Below are positions 35,757-45,736 of a stretch of 64,000 bases of DNA, piece after piece (position 1 is the first letter of the stretch; each line of letters starts with the position of its first letter). The DNA is from Acinetobacter tjernbergiae DSM 14971 = CIP 107465 (GTDB taxonomy: Bacteria; Pseudomonadota; Gammaproteobacteria; Pseudomonadales; Moraxellaceae): NCBI RefSeq assembly GCF_000374425.1, contig NZ_KB894355.1:1-64000 (forward strand). The letters are read 5' to 3'. The position numbers and the translations under genes are program-made. The notes beneath the pieces are model-generated. The model saw nothing but the letters and a program-made list of their open reading frames with translations, was not told the DNA's origin and ran no database searches.

Positions 35757-38396
35757 CTAAGCTTCAACCCATTTCCCATTCTTGAAAACAAGACTCCACT
35801 TGGTTTGTTTTCCTTCAAGCGTCTCTGAACCCACGTATTGCTCTTGATTCTTACGACTGAATTTCACTACCGTTGGATTACCTTCAGGGTCGACATCTGG
35901 TGCTTGCAACAAGAACTGGTATTTTGGATCAAGTTGATCCGCTACACTTCGTAATTCAGCAACTTTGGGCGCACGCGTTTCACGGATTTTAGGGAACTTG
36001 CTTGCTGCCAAGAATAAACCTGCTGCGCCATCACGTAACACAAAAAAGTCGTCATGTTTAGTTGAACGCAAGTGTTCCATTTTGATTGGGTCTACACGTG
36101 GTGGGGCAGGCTGACCACTCTTTAATACTTTACGGGTATTGTCACAGCTTGAACATGCGAAGTACGGGCCAAAACGACCTGTTTTTAACTGCATCTCACC
36201 ATCACATTTATCACATGGAATGGTTGGGCCATCATAGCCCTTGATCTTGAACTCGCCTTCTTCGACTTCGTAACCATCACAATCAGGGTTATTACCACAG
36301 ACATGCAATTTGCGCCCACCATCCACCACATAGCTATCCATTGCGGTACTACATTTAGGACAACGATGTTTCGACATCAAGTCAGCAGTTTCAGCACCAT
36401 CATCGTCCGACAATGCAGCCAAAGATTCGACTGGTGTTAAGTTCAAGGTACCTTTACAACGTTCTTTCGGTGGTAAGTTATAACCTGAACAACCTAAGAA
36501 TACGCCTGTCGTTCCTGTACGCACTTGCATTGGACGAGCACATTCAGGACATGGCACATCAGGCACTTCTACAGGTTGATTACGGCGCATCCCGCTCTCA
36601 CCTTGTGCATTGGTCAAACGCTTTTTAAAGTCACCATAGAACGTATCGAGTAACTCTTTCCAGTTACGCTCACCTGTCGCAACACGGTCTAATTGACCTT
36701 CTAAATCTGCGGTAAAGGCATAGTTCATCAAGTTATTAAAACTTTCATCAAGGCGGTCGGTAACAATCTCGCCCATCTTCTCAGCAAAGAGACGACGGTT
36801 TTCTAGCTTGACATAACCACGCTCTTGAATGGTCGAAATAATCGCCGCGTAAGTTGACGGACGACCAATACCTTTCTTCTCTAACTCTTTCACCAAAGAG
36901 GCTTCGGTAAAACGCGCAGGCGGTTTAGTAAAATGTTGGCTTGGGTCAAGCTTTTCTAACTTGAGTACTTCACCGACTTTCACTGCAGGTAATAAAATAT
37001 CATCATCTGATTTATTGGCACCACGAACTCGGGTAAAGCCATCAAACACTAAAGTACGACCTTTGGCTTTTAACTCAACATTTGATGCTTCAACCGTTAG
37101 CGTTGAAGATAAATATTCAGCAGGTGTCATCTGACAAGCAACAAATTGACGCCAAATTAGGTCGTATAAACGCTGAGCATCACGCTCTACACCCGCAAGC
37201 TTATCACCGGTCAATCCTACATCAGATGGACGAATGGCTTCATGGGCTTCTTGTGCACCTGCTTTATTGCCATAACGATTTGGCTTGGCGGGTATATATT
37301 TATCACCAAAATTTTGTTGGATATGGTTACGCACCATATTTACAGCGTCATCACTCAAAAAGGTTGAGTCGGTACGCATATAGGTAATGAAACCACCTTC
37401 ATACAAACGCTGCGCCAGCATCATGGTTTTCTTTACAGAGAAACCTAAGCGTGTACTGGCTGCCTGTTGAAGCGTTGATGTAATATACGGCGCACTCGGA
37501 TTCACCTTCGTCGGTTTATCTTCACGTAATGCGACTTTATATTCAGCATCTTTTAAGACATTTAATAATGCATCGGTTTCAGCTTTATTTTTGAGTTTAA
37601 GCGTTTTACCCGCCTGTCTCACAGCTTCTAAACGAATGTCATCTTTTTTAGAAACGATATCTGCAAAAACCTGCCAATATTCTTCTGGGATAAAAGCACG
37701 AATTTCACGTTCACGCTCAACCACCAATTTTACTGCAACAGATTGCACACGACCTGCCGATAAACCACGAGCAATTTTTTCCCAGAGTAATGGTGAAACC
37801 ATAAAGCCCACAACACGGTCAAGGAAACGACGTGCTTGTTGAGCATTGACACGATTAATATCTAACCGTGTTGGTTGCTTAAATGCTTCTTGGATAGCGT
37901 TCTTGGTAATTTCATTAAAGACTACACGATGAAAACGGCTGTCATCGCCACCAATGACTTCTCTCAAGTGCCACGCAATCGCTTCCCCTTCTCTATCCAA
38001 GTCCGTTGCGAGATAGATTGCATCTGCATCTTTGGCGAGTTTTTTCAGTTCAGCAACGACATGCTCTTTACCTGGTAGCACTTCATAATGTGCAATCCAA
38101 TCATGTTCTGGGTCAACCCCCATCCGATTGATCAATGCAGATTGTGATTTTTCAGCTTTTTGTTCATCAGTTAGCTTTGTTCGTGTAGCAGGCTTTTTTT
38201 CTGTTGATTTTGCCCCACCACCTGTCGGTAAATCACGAACATGACCGACAGACGATTTCACAATAAATTGTGAGCCTAAATATTTATTAATGGTTTTCGC
38301 TTTTGCAGGCGACTCCACAATCACTAAGGCACGTTTAGTTGCAGCAGAGGCTGGAGCTGCTGTGCTTTTTGAAGCAGAGCGTGGAGTATTCGCCAT
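35757..38396 (-). CDS. topA: DNA topoisomerase I (type IA)
   Basis: Relaxes negatively supercoiled DNA. The Toprim domain starts at [19 protein letters not shown] and includes [14 protein letters not shown]; the catalytic Tyr is in [14 protein letters not shown], and [14 protein letters not shown] follows. Three C-terminal zinc-ribbon modules carry Cys pairs ([30 protein letters not shown]). At 879 aa it agrees with E. coli TopA. The N-terminus has an Ala/Ser/Thr-rich extension of about 20 residues. Conserved hypotheticals flank it on both sides, as in Pseudomonas. Confidence 0.98.
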   Translation of the reverse strand: MANTPRSASKSTAAPASAATKRALVIVESPAKAKTINKYLGSQFIVKSSVGHVRDLPTGGGAKSTEKKPATRTKLTDEQKAEKSQSALINRMGVDPEHDWIAHYEVLPGKEHVVAELKKLAKDADAIYLATDLDREGEAIAWHLREVIGGDDSRFHRVVFNEITKNAIQEAFKQPTRLDINRVNAQQARRFLDRVVGFMVSPLLWEKIARGLSAGRVQSVAVKLVVEREREIRAFIPEEYWQVFADIVSKKDDIRLEAVRQAGKTLKLKNKAETDALLNVLKDAEYKVALREDKPTKVNPSAPYITSTLQQAASTRLGFSVKKTMMLAQRLYEGGFITYMRTDSTFLSDDAVNMVRNHIQQNFGDKYIPAKPNRYGNKAGAQEAHEAIRPSDVGLTGDKLAGVERDAQRLYDLIWRQFVACQMTPAEYLSSTLTVEASNVELKAKGRTLVFDGFTRVRGANKSDDDILLPAVKVGEVLKLEKLDPSQHFTKPPARFTEASLVKELEKKGIGRPSTYAAIISTIQERGYVKLENRRLFAEKMGEIVTDRLDESFNNLMNYAFTADLEGQLDRVATGERNWKELLDTFYGDFKKRLTNAQGESGMRRNQPVEVPDVPCPECARPMQVRTGTTGVFLGCSGYNLPPKERCKGTLNLTPVESLAALSDDDGAETADLMSKHRCPKCSTAMDSYVVDGGRKLHVCGNNPDCDGYEVEEGEFKIKGYDGPTIPCDKCDGEMQLKTGRFGPYFACSSCDNTRKVLKSGQPAPPRVDPIKMEHLRSTKHDDFFVLRDGAAGLFLAASKFPKIRETRAPKVAELRSVADQLDPKYQFLLQAPDVDPEGNPTVVKFSRKNQEQYVGSETLEGKQTKWSLVFKNGKWVEA

Positions 38397-38429
38397 AATA
38401 AATCGTTTTTCCTATAATCAATCAAATAA

Positions 38430-38879
38430 TTAGCGTTGTGCCAATTCATGTAAATAAGCTTTCATATCTTCAAGTTGCGTGGCTCTTAGGTCAGTTTCTT
38501 CATCCCAATACAGCCCAACGCAGTTTGCCTGCATATCAATAGCATAAACTCCTTTTAATGCAATGGGTAAGTCATTAAATTTCTGATCACCTTGCACCAC
38601 TTGAAGTTTGCCATCAACGGCTCTTGCTCGCATGAGTGCCAAACGAGCATCAGGAATGAGCACACTATAATAAGCCACCATACTGGCACGTTTTTCAGAA
38701 GCCATTGGAACTTTTGTCCACTCAGGTGCAACGATTAAGCGTGGATGTAATCCCATCTTCCGAGCTTGATCTCGCATCATCCCCAATGCTTTTTCTCGAG
38801 GACTCACACGTAGACCAAAAATCGAGCCTAATACAAATAGTACTATCGCAACCGTGATCCAAATTCCAACGTTACTCAT
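38430..38879 (-). CDS. Conserved membrane-anchored hypothetical protein, 149 aa
   Basis: Not assigned to a named family. One N-terminal membrane segment (GIWITVAIVLFVLGSIFGL, residues 4-22) is followed by a basic stretch (RVSPREKALGMMRDQARKMGLHPRL) and a soluble domain with IVAPEWTKVP and GLYWDEETDLRA. It is the gene just upstream of topA on the same strand, 33 bases apart, so probably co-transcribed. Start: ATG 38879 after an in-frame ATG at 38891. Function unknown. Confidence 0.78.
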   Translation of the reverse strand: MSNVGIWITVAIVLFVLGSIFGLRVSPREKALGMMRDQARKMGLHPRLIVAPEWTKVPMASEKRASMVAYYSVLIPDARLALMRARAVDGKLQVVQGDQKFNDLPIALKGVYAIDMQANCVGLYWDEETDLRATQLEDMKAYLHELAQR

Positions 38880-39083
38880 AATGTAGCCCAAAACTTCCTT
38901 TTATTAGCGTTACATAACTTGAATCAAAAACGCAAGTTTTCCTTGCTATTCTATTCAGAATAAGAACTTAAACCTGACGATATCATCGTAATTTAACGTT
39001 ATTATTCTGAAATTTAAAAATATTATTCCCTAAAAGTATGACTAAGTTTTAACTCAAATCCTTATTATTCAACATCTATATGA

Positions 39084-39329
39084 TCAATAATGCGGTGGTT
39101 TATCACTCATCGGATCAAAAGGTGCAATCCCTTCTGATAAATCTGATGATTCAACTCGACGATATAAAAGTTGCATTTGTTTTTTTAAAATTGCGATTTC
39201 TTGAGTCTGAATCGCAAGCTGTTCATTCAATTGTTCAACTAAATCGTCTAAAAATGCAATTCGGACTTGCAAATCTTCAATGGGTGCGGACAATGACGCG
39301 TGATCATCACAATTTTGTTGTTTAGTCAT
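39084..39329 (-). CDS. slyX: SlyX-family protein
   Basis: An 81-aa coiled-coil protein: IEDLQVRIAFLDDLVEQLNEQLAIQTQEIAILKKQMQLLYRR and the conserved ending PPHY identify SlyX. The function is unknown even in E. coli. The ATG at 39329 is preferred; the frame is open to 39341. It is divergent from uup with 32 bases between, so the two genes share a promoter region. Confidence 0.88.
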   Translation of the reverse strand: MTKQQNCDDHASLSAPIEDLQVRIAFLDDLVEQLNEQLAIQTQEIAILKKQMQLLYRRVESSDLSEGIAPFDPMSDKPPHY

Positions 39330-39361
39330 TTCAGACCTCATCTGAGCTTTTAGGAAACATT

Positions 39362-41257
39362 ATGGCCTATATTACTTTAAGGGATGTCCACCTCGCATTT
39401 GGTGGGCCTGCCCTACTCGATGGCGCACACTTTAACCTAGAACGTGGCGAACGAGTCTGTTTAATCGGTCGTAATGGTGAAGGCAAGTCTACTTTACTTA
39501 AACTGATTGAGGGAAGCTTATTACCTGATACAGGTGAAGTTTCGATTCAAAATGGTTTAACTGTTTCAATGTTAGCCCAAGACGTTCCAATGGACTCAGG
39601 CAAAGTGGCTGATATTGTGGCAGATGGTGCGGGTGAAGCTGCTGCTGTACTCAAAGCTTATCATGAAGCAAGTGATGCCTGTGTGTTGGGTGATATGGAA
39701 GCCTGTGATCATATGGGCATGTTACAACACAAGCTGGATCAGCTTGATGGTTGGGCACTCGAAAATAAAGTGAACTCTATTCTCAGTAAAATGGGACTTG
39801 ATCCGAATGCCGATCTAGCCGATTTATCAGGCGGTCGTAAGCGTCGTGTATTATTGGCACGTGCATTACTGACTCAACCAGATGTGCTATTACTCGATGA
39901 ACCTACCAACCATTTAGATGTAGAAAGTATTGAATGGTTAGAGAAATTCTTACTCGATCAAAACAATTTGACCTTGTTATTTATCTCGCATGACCGTTCA
40001 TTTGTAGATAGCATTGCAACTCGTATTGTTGAGCTTGATCGTGGTATTTTACGTAGCTATGAAGGTAACTATTCACGTTATTTAGATCTTAAAGCACAAC
40101 AAATGGAAGCAGAAGAAAAACAAAATGCTTTATTTGATAAAAAATTAGCTGAAGAAGAAGCTTGGATTCGTCAAGGCATCAAAGCACGCCGTACCCGTAA
40201 TGAAGGCCGTGTCCGCGCATTAAAAGACTTACGTGAACAATCTAAAGCACGTCGCTCGCAACAGGGCAAAGTCAGCATGGCGACTCAAGATGCGAATCGT
40301 TCTGGCAAATTGGTATTTGATATTGAGCACTTAAGTGTCACCTTTGGTGATAATGCACCGATTATTAAAGGCTTCTCTGCATTGGTTATGCGTGGTGATC
40401 GTATTGGTTTAGTCGGTGACAATGGTGTCGGTAAAACGACCCTGATCAAAGCTATTTTAGGTGAAATCGAGCATGGTGGTTCAGTTAAAACCGGTACTCA
40501 ACTGGAAGTTGCCTATTTTGACCAGCTACGTAACGCTTTAGACCTCGAAAAAACAGTGATGGCAAACGTGTCTGAAGGCTCTGACTTTGTCGATGTGAAT
40601 GGTGGTCGCCGTCATATTTATAGCTATTTACAAGACTTCTTATTCTCGCCAGAACGTGCTCGTACACCAGTAAAAGCATTATCAGGCGGTGAACGTAACC
40701 GTATCTTATTGGCAAAACTGTTGCTGAAACCATCAAACTTAATCGTCATGGATGAGCCAACCAATGACTTGGATATGGTGACGCTAGAGTTACTTGAAGA
40801 AATGCTGTCTGACTATAAAGGTACGCTATTGCTAATCTCGCATGACCGTGCCTTTATGGACAATGTTGTCACGTCAACATGGGTCTTTGATGGTAAAGGT
40901 AATATTGATGAATACATTGGTGGTTATCAAGATTATCTAGAACAGCGCCCAGATGACAAAGTCGTCGATCAAAAAAGTGACGTCAAAAAAGCGCAAGCAA
41001 AAGCCGAAGCTGCTGCACAGAAGAAAGTAAAACTCAGCTATAAAGATCAGCGTGAGTTAGAACAACTCCCTGCTGAGATGGAAAAGCTAGAAAAAGAACA
41101 AGCTGAACTTTCAGCAAAACTTGCAGATGGTTCTTGGTTTGTGAGTGATGCCAATGCAGCAACGTTAGCGAGCCAACGCCTTGCCGAGATTGAAGAAGCT
41201 CTGCTTGAAAAATTGGAACGTTGGGACATCTTAGAAAATATGTCGAAAGGCAACTAA
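39362..41257 (+). CDS. uup: ABC-F ATPase Uup
   Basis: A 631-aa cytoplasmic protein with two ABC ATPase domains. The first has GRNGEGKST, LSGGRKRRVL and VLLLDEPTNHLD; the second has GDNGVGKTT, LSGGERNRILL and LIVMDEPTNDLD. A linker (about residues 235-310) and a C-terminal coiled coil (KVKLSYKDQRELEQLPAEME, about 555 on) that can bind DNA are typical of Uup. Known members act on ribosomes and in transposon excision. Followed by a bidirectional terminator. Confidence 0.95.
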   Translation: MAYITLRDVHLAFGGPALLDGAHFNLERGERVCLIGRNGEGKSTLLKLIEGSLLPDTGEVSIQNGLTVSMLAQDVPMDSGKVADIVADGAGEAAAVLKAYHEASDACVLGDMEACDHMGMLQHKLDQLDGWALENKVNSILSKMGLDPNADLADLSGGRKRRVLLARALLTQPDVLLLDEPTNHLDVESIEWLEKFLLDQNNLTLLFISHDRSFVDSIATRIVELDRGILRSYEGNYSRYLDLKAQQMEAEEKQNALFDKKLAEEEAWIRQGIKARRTRNEGRVRALKDLREQSKARRSQQGKVSMATQDANRSGKLVFDIEHLSVTFGDNAPIIKGFSALVMRGDRIGLVGDNGVGKTTLIKAILGEIEHGGSVKTGTQLEVAYFDQLRNALDLEKTVMANVSEGSDFVDVNGGRRHIYSYLQDFLFSPERARTPVKALSGGERNRILLAKLLLKPSNLIVMDEPTNDLDMVTLELLEEMLSDYKGTLLLISHDRAFMDNVVTSTWVFDGKGNIDEYIGGYQDYLEQRPDDKVVDQKSDVKKAQAKAEAAAQKKVKLSYKDQRELEQLPAEMEKLEKEQAELSAKLADGSWFVSDANAATLASQRLAEIEEALLEKLERWDILENMSKGN

Positions 41258-41265
41258 TATCTACA

Positions 41266-41295
41266 AAGTGACTATCCTTTCGGGGATAGTCACTT
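41266..41295. terminator. Terminator between uup and the macrodomain gene
   Basis: AAGTGACTATCC and GGATAGTCACTT form a perfect 12-bp stem around TTTCGG. T-runs are short (ATTT on plus, TG on minus), but placement between convergent stops supports the call. Confidence 0.75.
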
Positions 41296-41320
41296 CATTT
41301 CAAGAGCTTAGTCAACTGAG

Positions 41321-41842
41321 TTAAAAATCAGCTTTAAGCAATTGGTAAATATTAAAATTTTCATCATCAAAACAGACAAAAGTCACTTCTTGCACCCAAT
41401 GCCCTTGGTTCAACTCTGCTTGAATGGTTTTTAAAGCAATTTCAGCCGCGAGCTGTTTTGGAAAATGGTAAATTCCAGTTGAAATATTTGGAAATGCAAT
41501 AGATTTCAGCTCCAAACTTTCAGCAAGTCTAAAACTATTCCGATAAGCATTTTCTAATAAATTTATTTCGTTATGCTGACCATCAACCCATGTTGGTCCA
41601 ACGGTATGAATGACATATTGAGCAGGCAAATGTCCCGCCGTTGTTACAACAGCCTCACCGACCTTACAACCACCTTGCTTTGCACGAATCTTCTGACAAT
41701 CTGCCAAAATCTCCGCCCCACCACGGCGATGAATTGCACCATCCACACCACCACCGCCTAGAAGTGACGTATTTGCGGCATTAACAATCGCAGCAACAGC
41801 GATTTGAGTAATATCTCCCTTTATAATACTTATCGTTTTCAA
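41321..41842 (-). CDS. Macrodomain protein, O-acetyl-ADP-ribose deacetylase type
   Basis: A 173-aa ADP-ribose-binding enzyme. The motifs are [30 protein letters not shown], the ADP-ribose loop [12 protein letters not shown] and VIHTVGP. This is the YmdB/MacroD-like pattern, which removes acetyl or ADP-ribosyl groups. Single gene, convergent with uup and divergent from lpxL about 120 bases away. Confidence 0.93.
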   Translation of the reverse strand: MKTISIIKGDITQIAVAAIVNAANTSLLGGGGVDGAIHRRGGAEILADCQKIRAKQGGCKVGEAVVTTAGHLPAQYVIHTVGPTWVDGQHNEINLLENAYRNSFRLAESLELKSIAFPNISTGIYHFPKQLAAEIALKTIQAELNQGHWVQEVTFVCFDDENFNIYQLLKADF

Positions 41843-41966
41843 AATACTCTCCTTATTCAGTCAGTGATCATAAAATCAATCTGGTTTTACCTTACAGTTA
41901 AAGTTGCAAAACTCAGTTCATGTTACACTGTTTGCAAATTCAATTTAATTCACATATCTAAGTTCT

Positions 41967-42905
41967 ATGAGTCAAAAGCAGCCTTATAAACCTGGCGAAT
42001 TTCAATGGGAATTTCTATTACCAAAATATTGGAAAATTTGGATCGCTATCACGTTCTTGATGCTATTAGCCATTCTTCCTTGGGCAATACAATGGCGATT
42101 GGCACATGGTTTAGCATATTTATGTTGGCACTTACTTAAATCACGTCGCAAAACAACGCTACGAAATTTGGAAGTTTGTTTTCCTGAATGGTCGCCCGCA
42201 GAAGTCGAAACCCAAGCCAAACAGGTCTTTGTGGATATGATGGTGGGGGTCTTTGAAACTCTAAATGCGTGGTATTGCCCAAAATGGTTTGATCATCGTT
42301 CTAGTGTTGAAGGTTTAGAACATCTCACCAATGCTCAAGCTAAAGGCAAAGGTGTTTTATGTTTAGGCACACATAGTACCTTACTTGATGCAGGCGGCTA
42401 TCTATGTTCACGCTATTTTCCACTGGACGTTGTGTATCGCCCACAGAACAATCCAATGCTCGACATGCTGGTCTATCGCTGTCGTGCACCGATTTATAGC
42501 CATCAGATTGATCATGACAATATGCGTGGACTTATTCGTCAGCTTAAACAAGGTGATGCCATTTGGTATAGCCCAGATCAAGATTTTGGTTTAAAACAAG
42601 GCATCATGGCACCTTTTTTTGGTGTCCCAGCAGCAACCGTTACCGCCCATCGTCGCTTAATGAAGATGGCAAACGCAGCTGCTATTCCTTTATATTTTTA
42701 CCGATATGGCGATATTCGAAATCCACAATATAAAGTTCGACTTGAAGCGGAAGTTGAAGGCATTCCAAGTGAAGATGAACTCAACGATGCAATACGTGTC
42801 AATAAAATTATAGAAGCACAGCTACGAATTGCTCCAACGCAGTGGATGTGGTTCCATCGTCGTTTTAAAACTAGAGCTGAAGGCTACGAGAATATTTATA
42901 AATAA
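41967..42905 (+). CDS. lpxL: Lipid A lauroyl acyltransferase (LpxL-like)
   Basis: Late acyltransferase of lipid A synthesis at the inner membrane. One N-terminal membrane segment (IWIAITFLMLLAILPWAI, about 23-41). The acyltransferase Hx4D motif is HSTLLD, with GVLCLGTH before it; VYRPQNNPMLD, AIWYSPDQDFG and the ending MWFHRRFKTRAEG are characteristic of LpxL rather than LpxM. The acyl chain is not known from sequence. A terminator-like hairpin follows at 42912. Confidence 0.85.
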   Translation: MSQKQPYKPGEFQWEFLLPKYWKIWIAITFLMLLAILPWAIQWRLAHGLAYLCWHLLKSRRKTTLRNLEVCFPEWSPAEVETQAKQVFVDMMVGVFETLNAWYCPKWFDHRSSVEGLEHLTNAQAKGKGVLCLGTHSTLLDAGGYLCSRYFPLDVVYRPQNNPMLDMLVYRCRAPIYSHQIDHDNMRGLIRQLKQGDAIWYSPDQDFGLKQGIMAPFFGVPAATVTAHRRLMKMANAAAIPLYFYRYGDIRNPQYKVRLEAEVEGIPSEDELNDAIRVNKIIEAQLRIAPTQWMWFHRRFKTRAEGYENIYK

Positions 42906-42911
42906 ATTAAA

Positions 42912-42942
42912 ACCCGAGTTTCGCATCCTGCAAAACTCGGGT
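42912..42942. terminator. Hairpin with minus-strand T-run downstream of lpxL
   Basis: ACCCGAGTTT and AAACTCGGGT are perfect 10-bp arms with an 11-base loop. The T-run is on the minus strand, so it best serves leftward transcription, which here contains only a gene remnant. Confidence 0.65.
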
Positions 42943-42973
42943 AAATGAGGTTGTGCTTTCACATCATTTTTTA

Positions 42974-43105
42974 TTATCTTGCTTCCATCGCATGCATCAT
43001 ATCCATAATGCGTTTTTCCATTTCAGCGTCGCTATCCTTAATCGGAAATCCATTCCTGCGTCCCTGTGCTGATGTATTTAGAATAAACCTTTTAATAGCA
43101 CTCGA
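42974..43105 (-). pseudogene. C-terminal remnant of an unidentified gene
   Basis: In the minus-strand frame ending TAA at 42974-42976, 43 codons are open back to an in-frame TAG at 43106-43108. The end reads NGFPIKDSDAEMEKRIMD then MMHAMEAR, a charged helix like a genuine C-terminus. No ATG, GTG or TTG start lies in the part before it. Just downstream is a terminator oriented for this strand. This looks like the tail of a lost gene; the family is not recognised. Confidence 0.45.
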
Positions 43106-43177
43106 CTATTCGCTGTCGACCTAAATCACTGTACGATATTGCTTACACCACGCTATATTTAGATTTCACTCATTGAT

Positions 43178-44287
43178 CTATTTATGTGGTTGAGCTAATT
43201 CATCTACAACTTGTTTTTCCTCTTGCTCAGCCTTTTTTATTCCCTCTTGAATCGCCTGTTCTGCTTCTTGTTCATCGTCAACCGTTTGTTCTAACTCTTC
43301 TTGCTGTTGTTCAAAAATACGCCCCGTTTGTAAAACCACATAAATCGGAAAATGATCTGAACCAATATGAGACAACCGTTTCATCTCAACCAAGCCAAAA
43401 TCAGTACTATGAAAAATATGATCCAAAGACCAACGTAAGAATCGATAGTCCGCATGAAAGGTATTCATGAAATATCGCCCCACTCGAGGATCAAGCAAGC
43501 CGCTTATACGTTGGAATAAACGGGTTGTTCTTGACCATGCCACATCATTTAAATCACCCATGACGATACAACTTTGATCTAAATCTTTAATTCGATCACC
43601 AACCATTAAAAGTTCAGCATCTCTTAAAGTTGAATCTTTAGCTTCAGTTGGGCTTGGTGGTTTGGGGTGTAAACAATATAATTGGACATGGATGCCTGAG
43701 CGCAATTTGACCGAAGCATGTATCGATGGAATCTCATCACTTAAAATAAACTTAATCTCAGGCTCAATTAAAGCTAGACGACTATATAAATGCATACCAT
43801 ATAAATTATCTAAAGGCACAGCAACACGATACGGATAATCTTGCTCTATCGGTTCTAATGCCTTTTGCCAAATCTGATCAGATTCAAGTGTTAAAATAAT
43901 ATCTGGCTGTAAGGCATGAATATGCTGTTGAAGTAAATGATATTTATTATTGGGGGTTAAGACATTTGCCACTAACACCGAAAGTTGTTGCGCTGTATTT
44001 AATTGCTCATGCCGAACTTGCTGAACTTGTTTTTTCCATATAGGTGTATAAGGCAATATCATTTTCAATTGAAAAGCGACCGCTGCAATTACTCCTAGCA
44101 AGAACAACTCTCTACGCAAACTCCATTCAGTTTGTATAAATAACAAACCAACTAACGTCACAAGACCTATCGCTAAAATTTGCAATCGTGGAAAGTCAGC
44201 TCCTCGAAACCACCACTCATCACGGGGTATCAAAGACCACAGGCTTAGCCAAATAACCAATACTGCACAAAATTCAATCCATATCAT
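43178..44287 (-). CDS. Membrane-anchored endonuclease/exonuclease/phosphatase-family protein
   Basis: A 369-aa protein. Two or three hydrophobic segments near the N-terminus (about 5-20, 33-52, 58-80) precede an EEP catalytic domain: LSVLVANVLTPNN, LTLESDQIW, SCIVMGDLNDVAWS and the closing SHIGSDHFPIYVVL with the catalytic His. Such proteins act as phosphodiesterases or nucleases in the periplasm or outside. The C-terminal 40 residues are a Glu/Gln-rich tail. The substrate is unknown. Divergent from asd. Confidence 0.88.
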   Translation of the reverse strand: MIWIEFCAVLVIWLSLWSLIPRDEWWFRGADFPRLQILAIGLVTLVGLLFIQTEWSLRRELFLLGVIAAVAFQLKMILPYTPIWKKQVQQVRHEQLNTAQQLSVLVANVLTPNNKYHLLQQHIHALQPDIILTLESDQIWQKALEPIEQDYPYRVAVPLDNLYGMHLYSRLALIEPEIKFILSDEIPSIHASVKLRSGIHVQLYCLHPKPPSPTEAKDSTLRDAELLMVGDRIKDLDQSCIVMGDLNDVAWSRTTRLFQRISGLLDPRVGRYFMNTFHADYRFLRWSLDHIFHSTDFGLVEMKRLSHIGSDHFPIYVVLQTGRIFEQQQEELEQTVDDEQEAEQAIQEGIKKAEQEEKQVVDELAQPHK

Positions 44288-44407
44288 GTTAATTGTACCC
44301 TTAGGATTATTTGAGATTCCTGAATAAAGTTATAGCTTTATCAATTTTCTATCTAATACAAACAAGTTATTCCACTCAACAAAATTATCGTTTTATTTAC
44401 GTAAAGC

Positions 44408-44435
44408 TTGCAGTTGTGGTCGCTTTTGATACACT
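44408..44435 (+). promoter_or_regulatory. Likely asd promoter
   Basis: TTGCAG (44408-44413) and TACACT (44430-44435) are 16 bases apart. The start codon is about 40 bases further. No lysine riboswitch is seen; the leader is too short. Confidence 0.5.
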
Positions 44436-44476
44436 CTAACCCCTTTAAAGTTTTTTACATACCGAGGCAAAATGAC

Positions 44477-45595
44477 ATGAAAGTAGGTCTGGTCGGTTGG
44501 CGTGGGATGGTTGGTTCTGTCCTGATGCAACGTATGGTTGAAGAGAATGATTTTGCTCATATTGAGCCATTCTATTTTTCTACCAGTAATGCAGGTGGCG
44601 AAGCGCCTTCATTTGGTGGTAAGACTGCCCCAGCACTTATGGATGCATCAGACATTAATAGTCTGAAGCAAATGGATGTCATTTTAACCTGTCAAGGTGG
44701 TGATTATACCTCTGAGGTTTTCCCTAAGCTGAAAGCTGAAGGTTGGGATGGTTACTGGATTGATGCTGCGTCTACACTACGTATGGCTGATGATGCAATC
44801 ATCGTACTTGATCCAGTTAACTTAAACGTGATCAAAGATGGTTTAGTCAATGGTACTAAAACATTTGTAGGTGGTAACTGCACCGTTTCTTTAATGTTGA
44901 TGGGCTTGGGTTCTCTATTCCAAAATAATTTAGTGGAATGGGCAACTTCGATGACTTATCAAGCTGCTTCTGGTGCTGGCGCGCAAAACATGCGTGAACT
45001 GATCACTGGTATGGGCTATTTGTACAACAACACCAAAACCTTATTAGATGATCCAAAATCTGCAATTCTTGACATTGACCGTCAAATTGCTGAATTACAA
45101 CGTGGCGAAGGTTTTCCGAAATCTAACTTTGGTGTGCCATTAGCAGGTTCATTGATCCCTTATATCGACAAACAACTCGAAAGCGGTCAATCGAAAGAAG
45201 AATGGAAAGGTCAAGTTGAAACCAACAAGATTCTAGGTAATCAACAAATCGTTCCGATTGATGGTCACTGCGTTCGTATTGGTGCAATGCGTTGTCACTC
45301 TCAAGCCATCACTTTGAAATTGAAAAAAGATGTTGCGCTTGATGAAATCGAAGACATGATTCGTCAATCAAGCCAATGGGCGAAAGTCGTTCCGAATACA
45401 CGTGAAGCATCAATGACTGATCTTACCCCTGTTGCGGTGACTGGTACTTTAACTGTTCCAGTCGGTCGTTTACGTAAACTCAATATGGGTAAAGAATATC
45501 TAGGCGCGTTCACAGTGGGCGATCAGCTACTTTGGGGCGCTGCTGAGCCATTACGTCGTATGCTTCGCATTTTAGTTGAATACAAGAACGCTTAA
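44477..45595 (+). CDS. asd: Aspartate-semialdehyde dehydrogenase
   Basis: Makes aspartate semialdehyde for Lys, Met, Thr and diaminopimelate synthesis. The Rossmann start is [19 protein letters not shown]. The catalytic Cys is in [13 protein letters not shown], and the catalytic His in [19 protein letters not shown]. The 372-aa length is that of the gammaproteobacterial form. The ATG at 44477 is right for the family; the frame opens at 44408. It lies upstream of fimV, as in Pseudomonas, with a perfect 16-bp terminator between. Confidence 0.97.
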   Translation: MKVGLVGWRGMVGSVLMQRMVEENDFAHIEPFYFSTSNAGGEAPSFGGKTAPALMDASDINSLKQMDVILTCQGGDYTSEVFPKLKAEGWDGYWIDAASTLRMADDAIIVLDPVNLNVIKDGLVNGTKTFVGGNCTVSLMLMGLGSLFQNNLVEWATSMTYQAASGAGAQNMRELITGMGYLYNNTKTLLDDPKSAILDIDRQIAELQRGEGFPKSNFGVPLAGSLIPYIDKQLESGQSKEEWKGQVETNKILGNQQIVPIDGHCVRIGAMRCHSQAITLKLKKDVALDEIEDMIRQSSQWAKVVPNTREASMTDLTPVAVTGTLTVPVGRLRKLNMGKEYLGAFTVGDQLLWGAAEPLRRMLRILVEYKNA

Positions 45596-45607
45596 GCAAA
45601 AACATTT

Positions 45608-45648
45608 AAAAAACAAAAGCCGATCACATTTGATCGGCTTTTGTTTTT
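45608..45648 (+). terminator. Strong terminator after asd
   Basis: AAACAAAAGCCGATCA and TGATCGGCTTTTGTTT pair perfectly over 16 bp around CATT, followed by more T residues. Confidence 0.9.
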
Positions 45649-45736
45649 TATGAAAGATGAATATTTTACAATTCATTTACATCACGGTAATGTATACTTT
45701 TGAATTGACTAAAACATCACTTTTTCATGGATCGAG

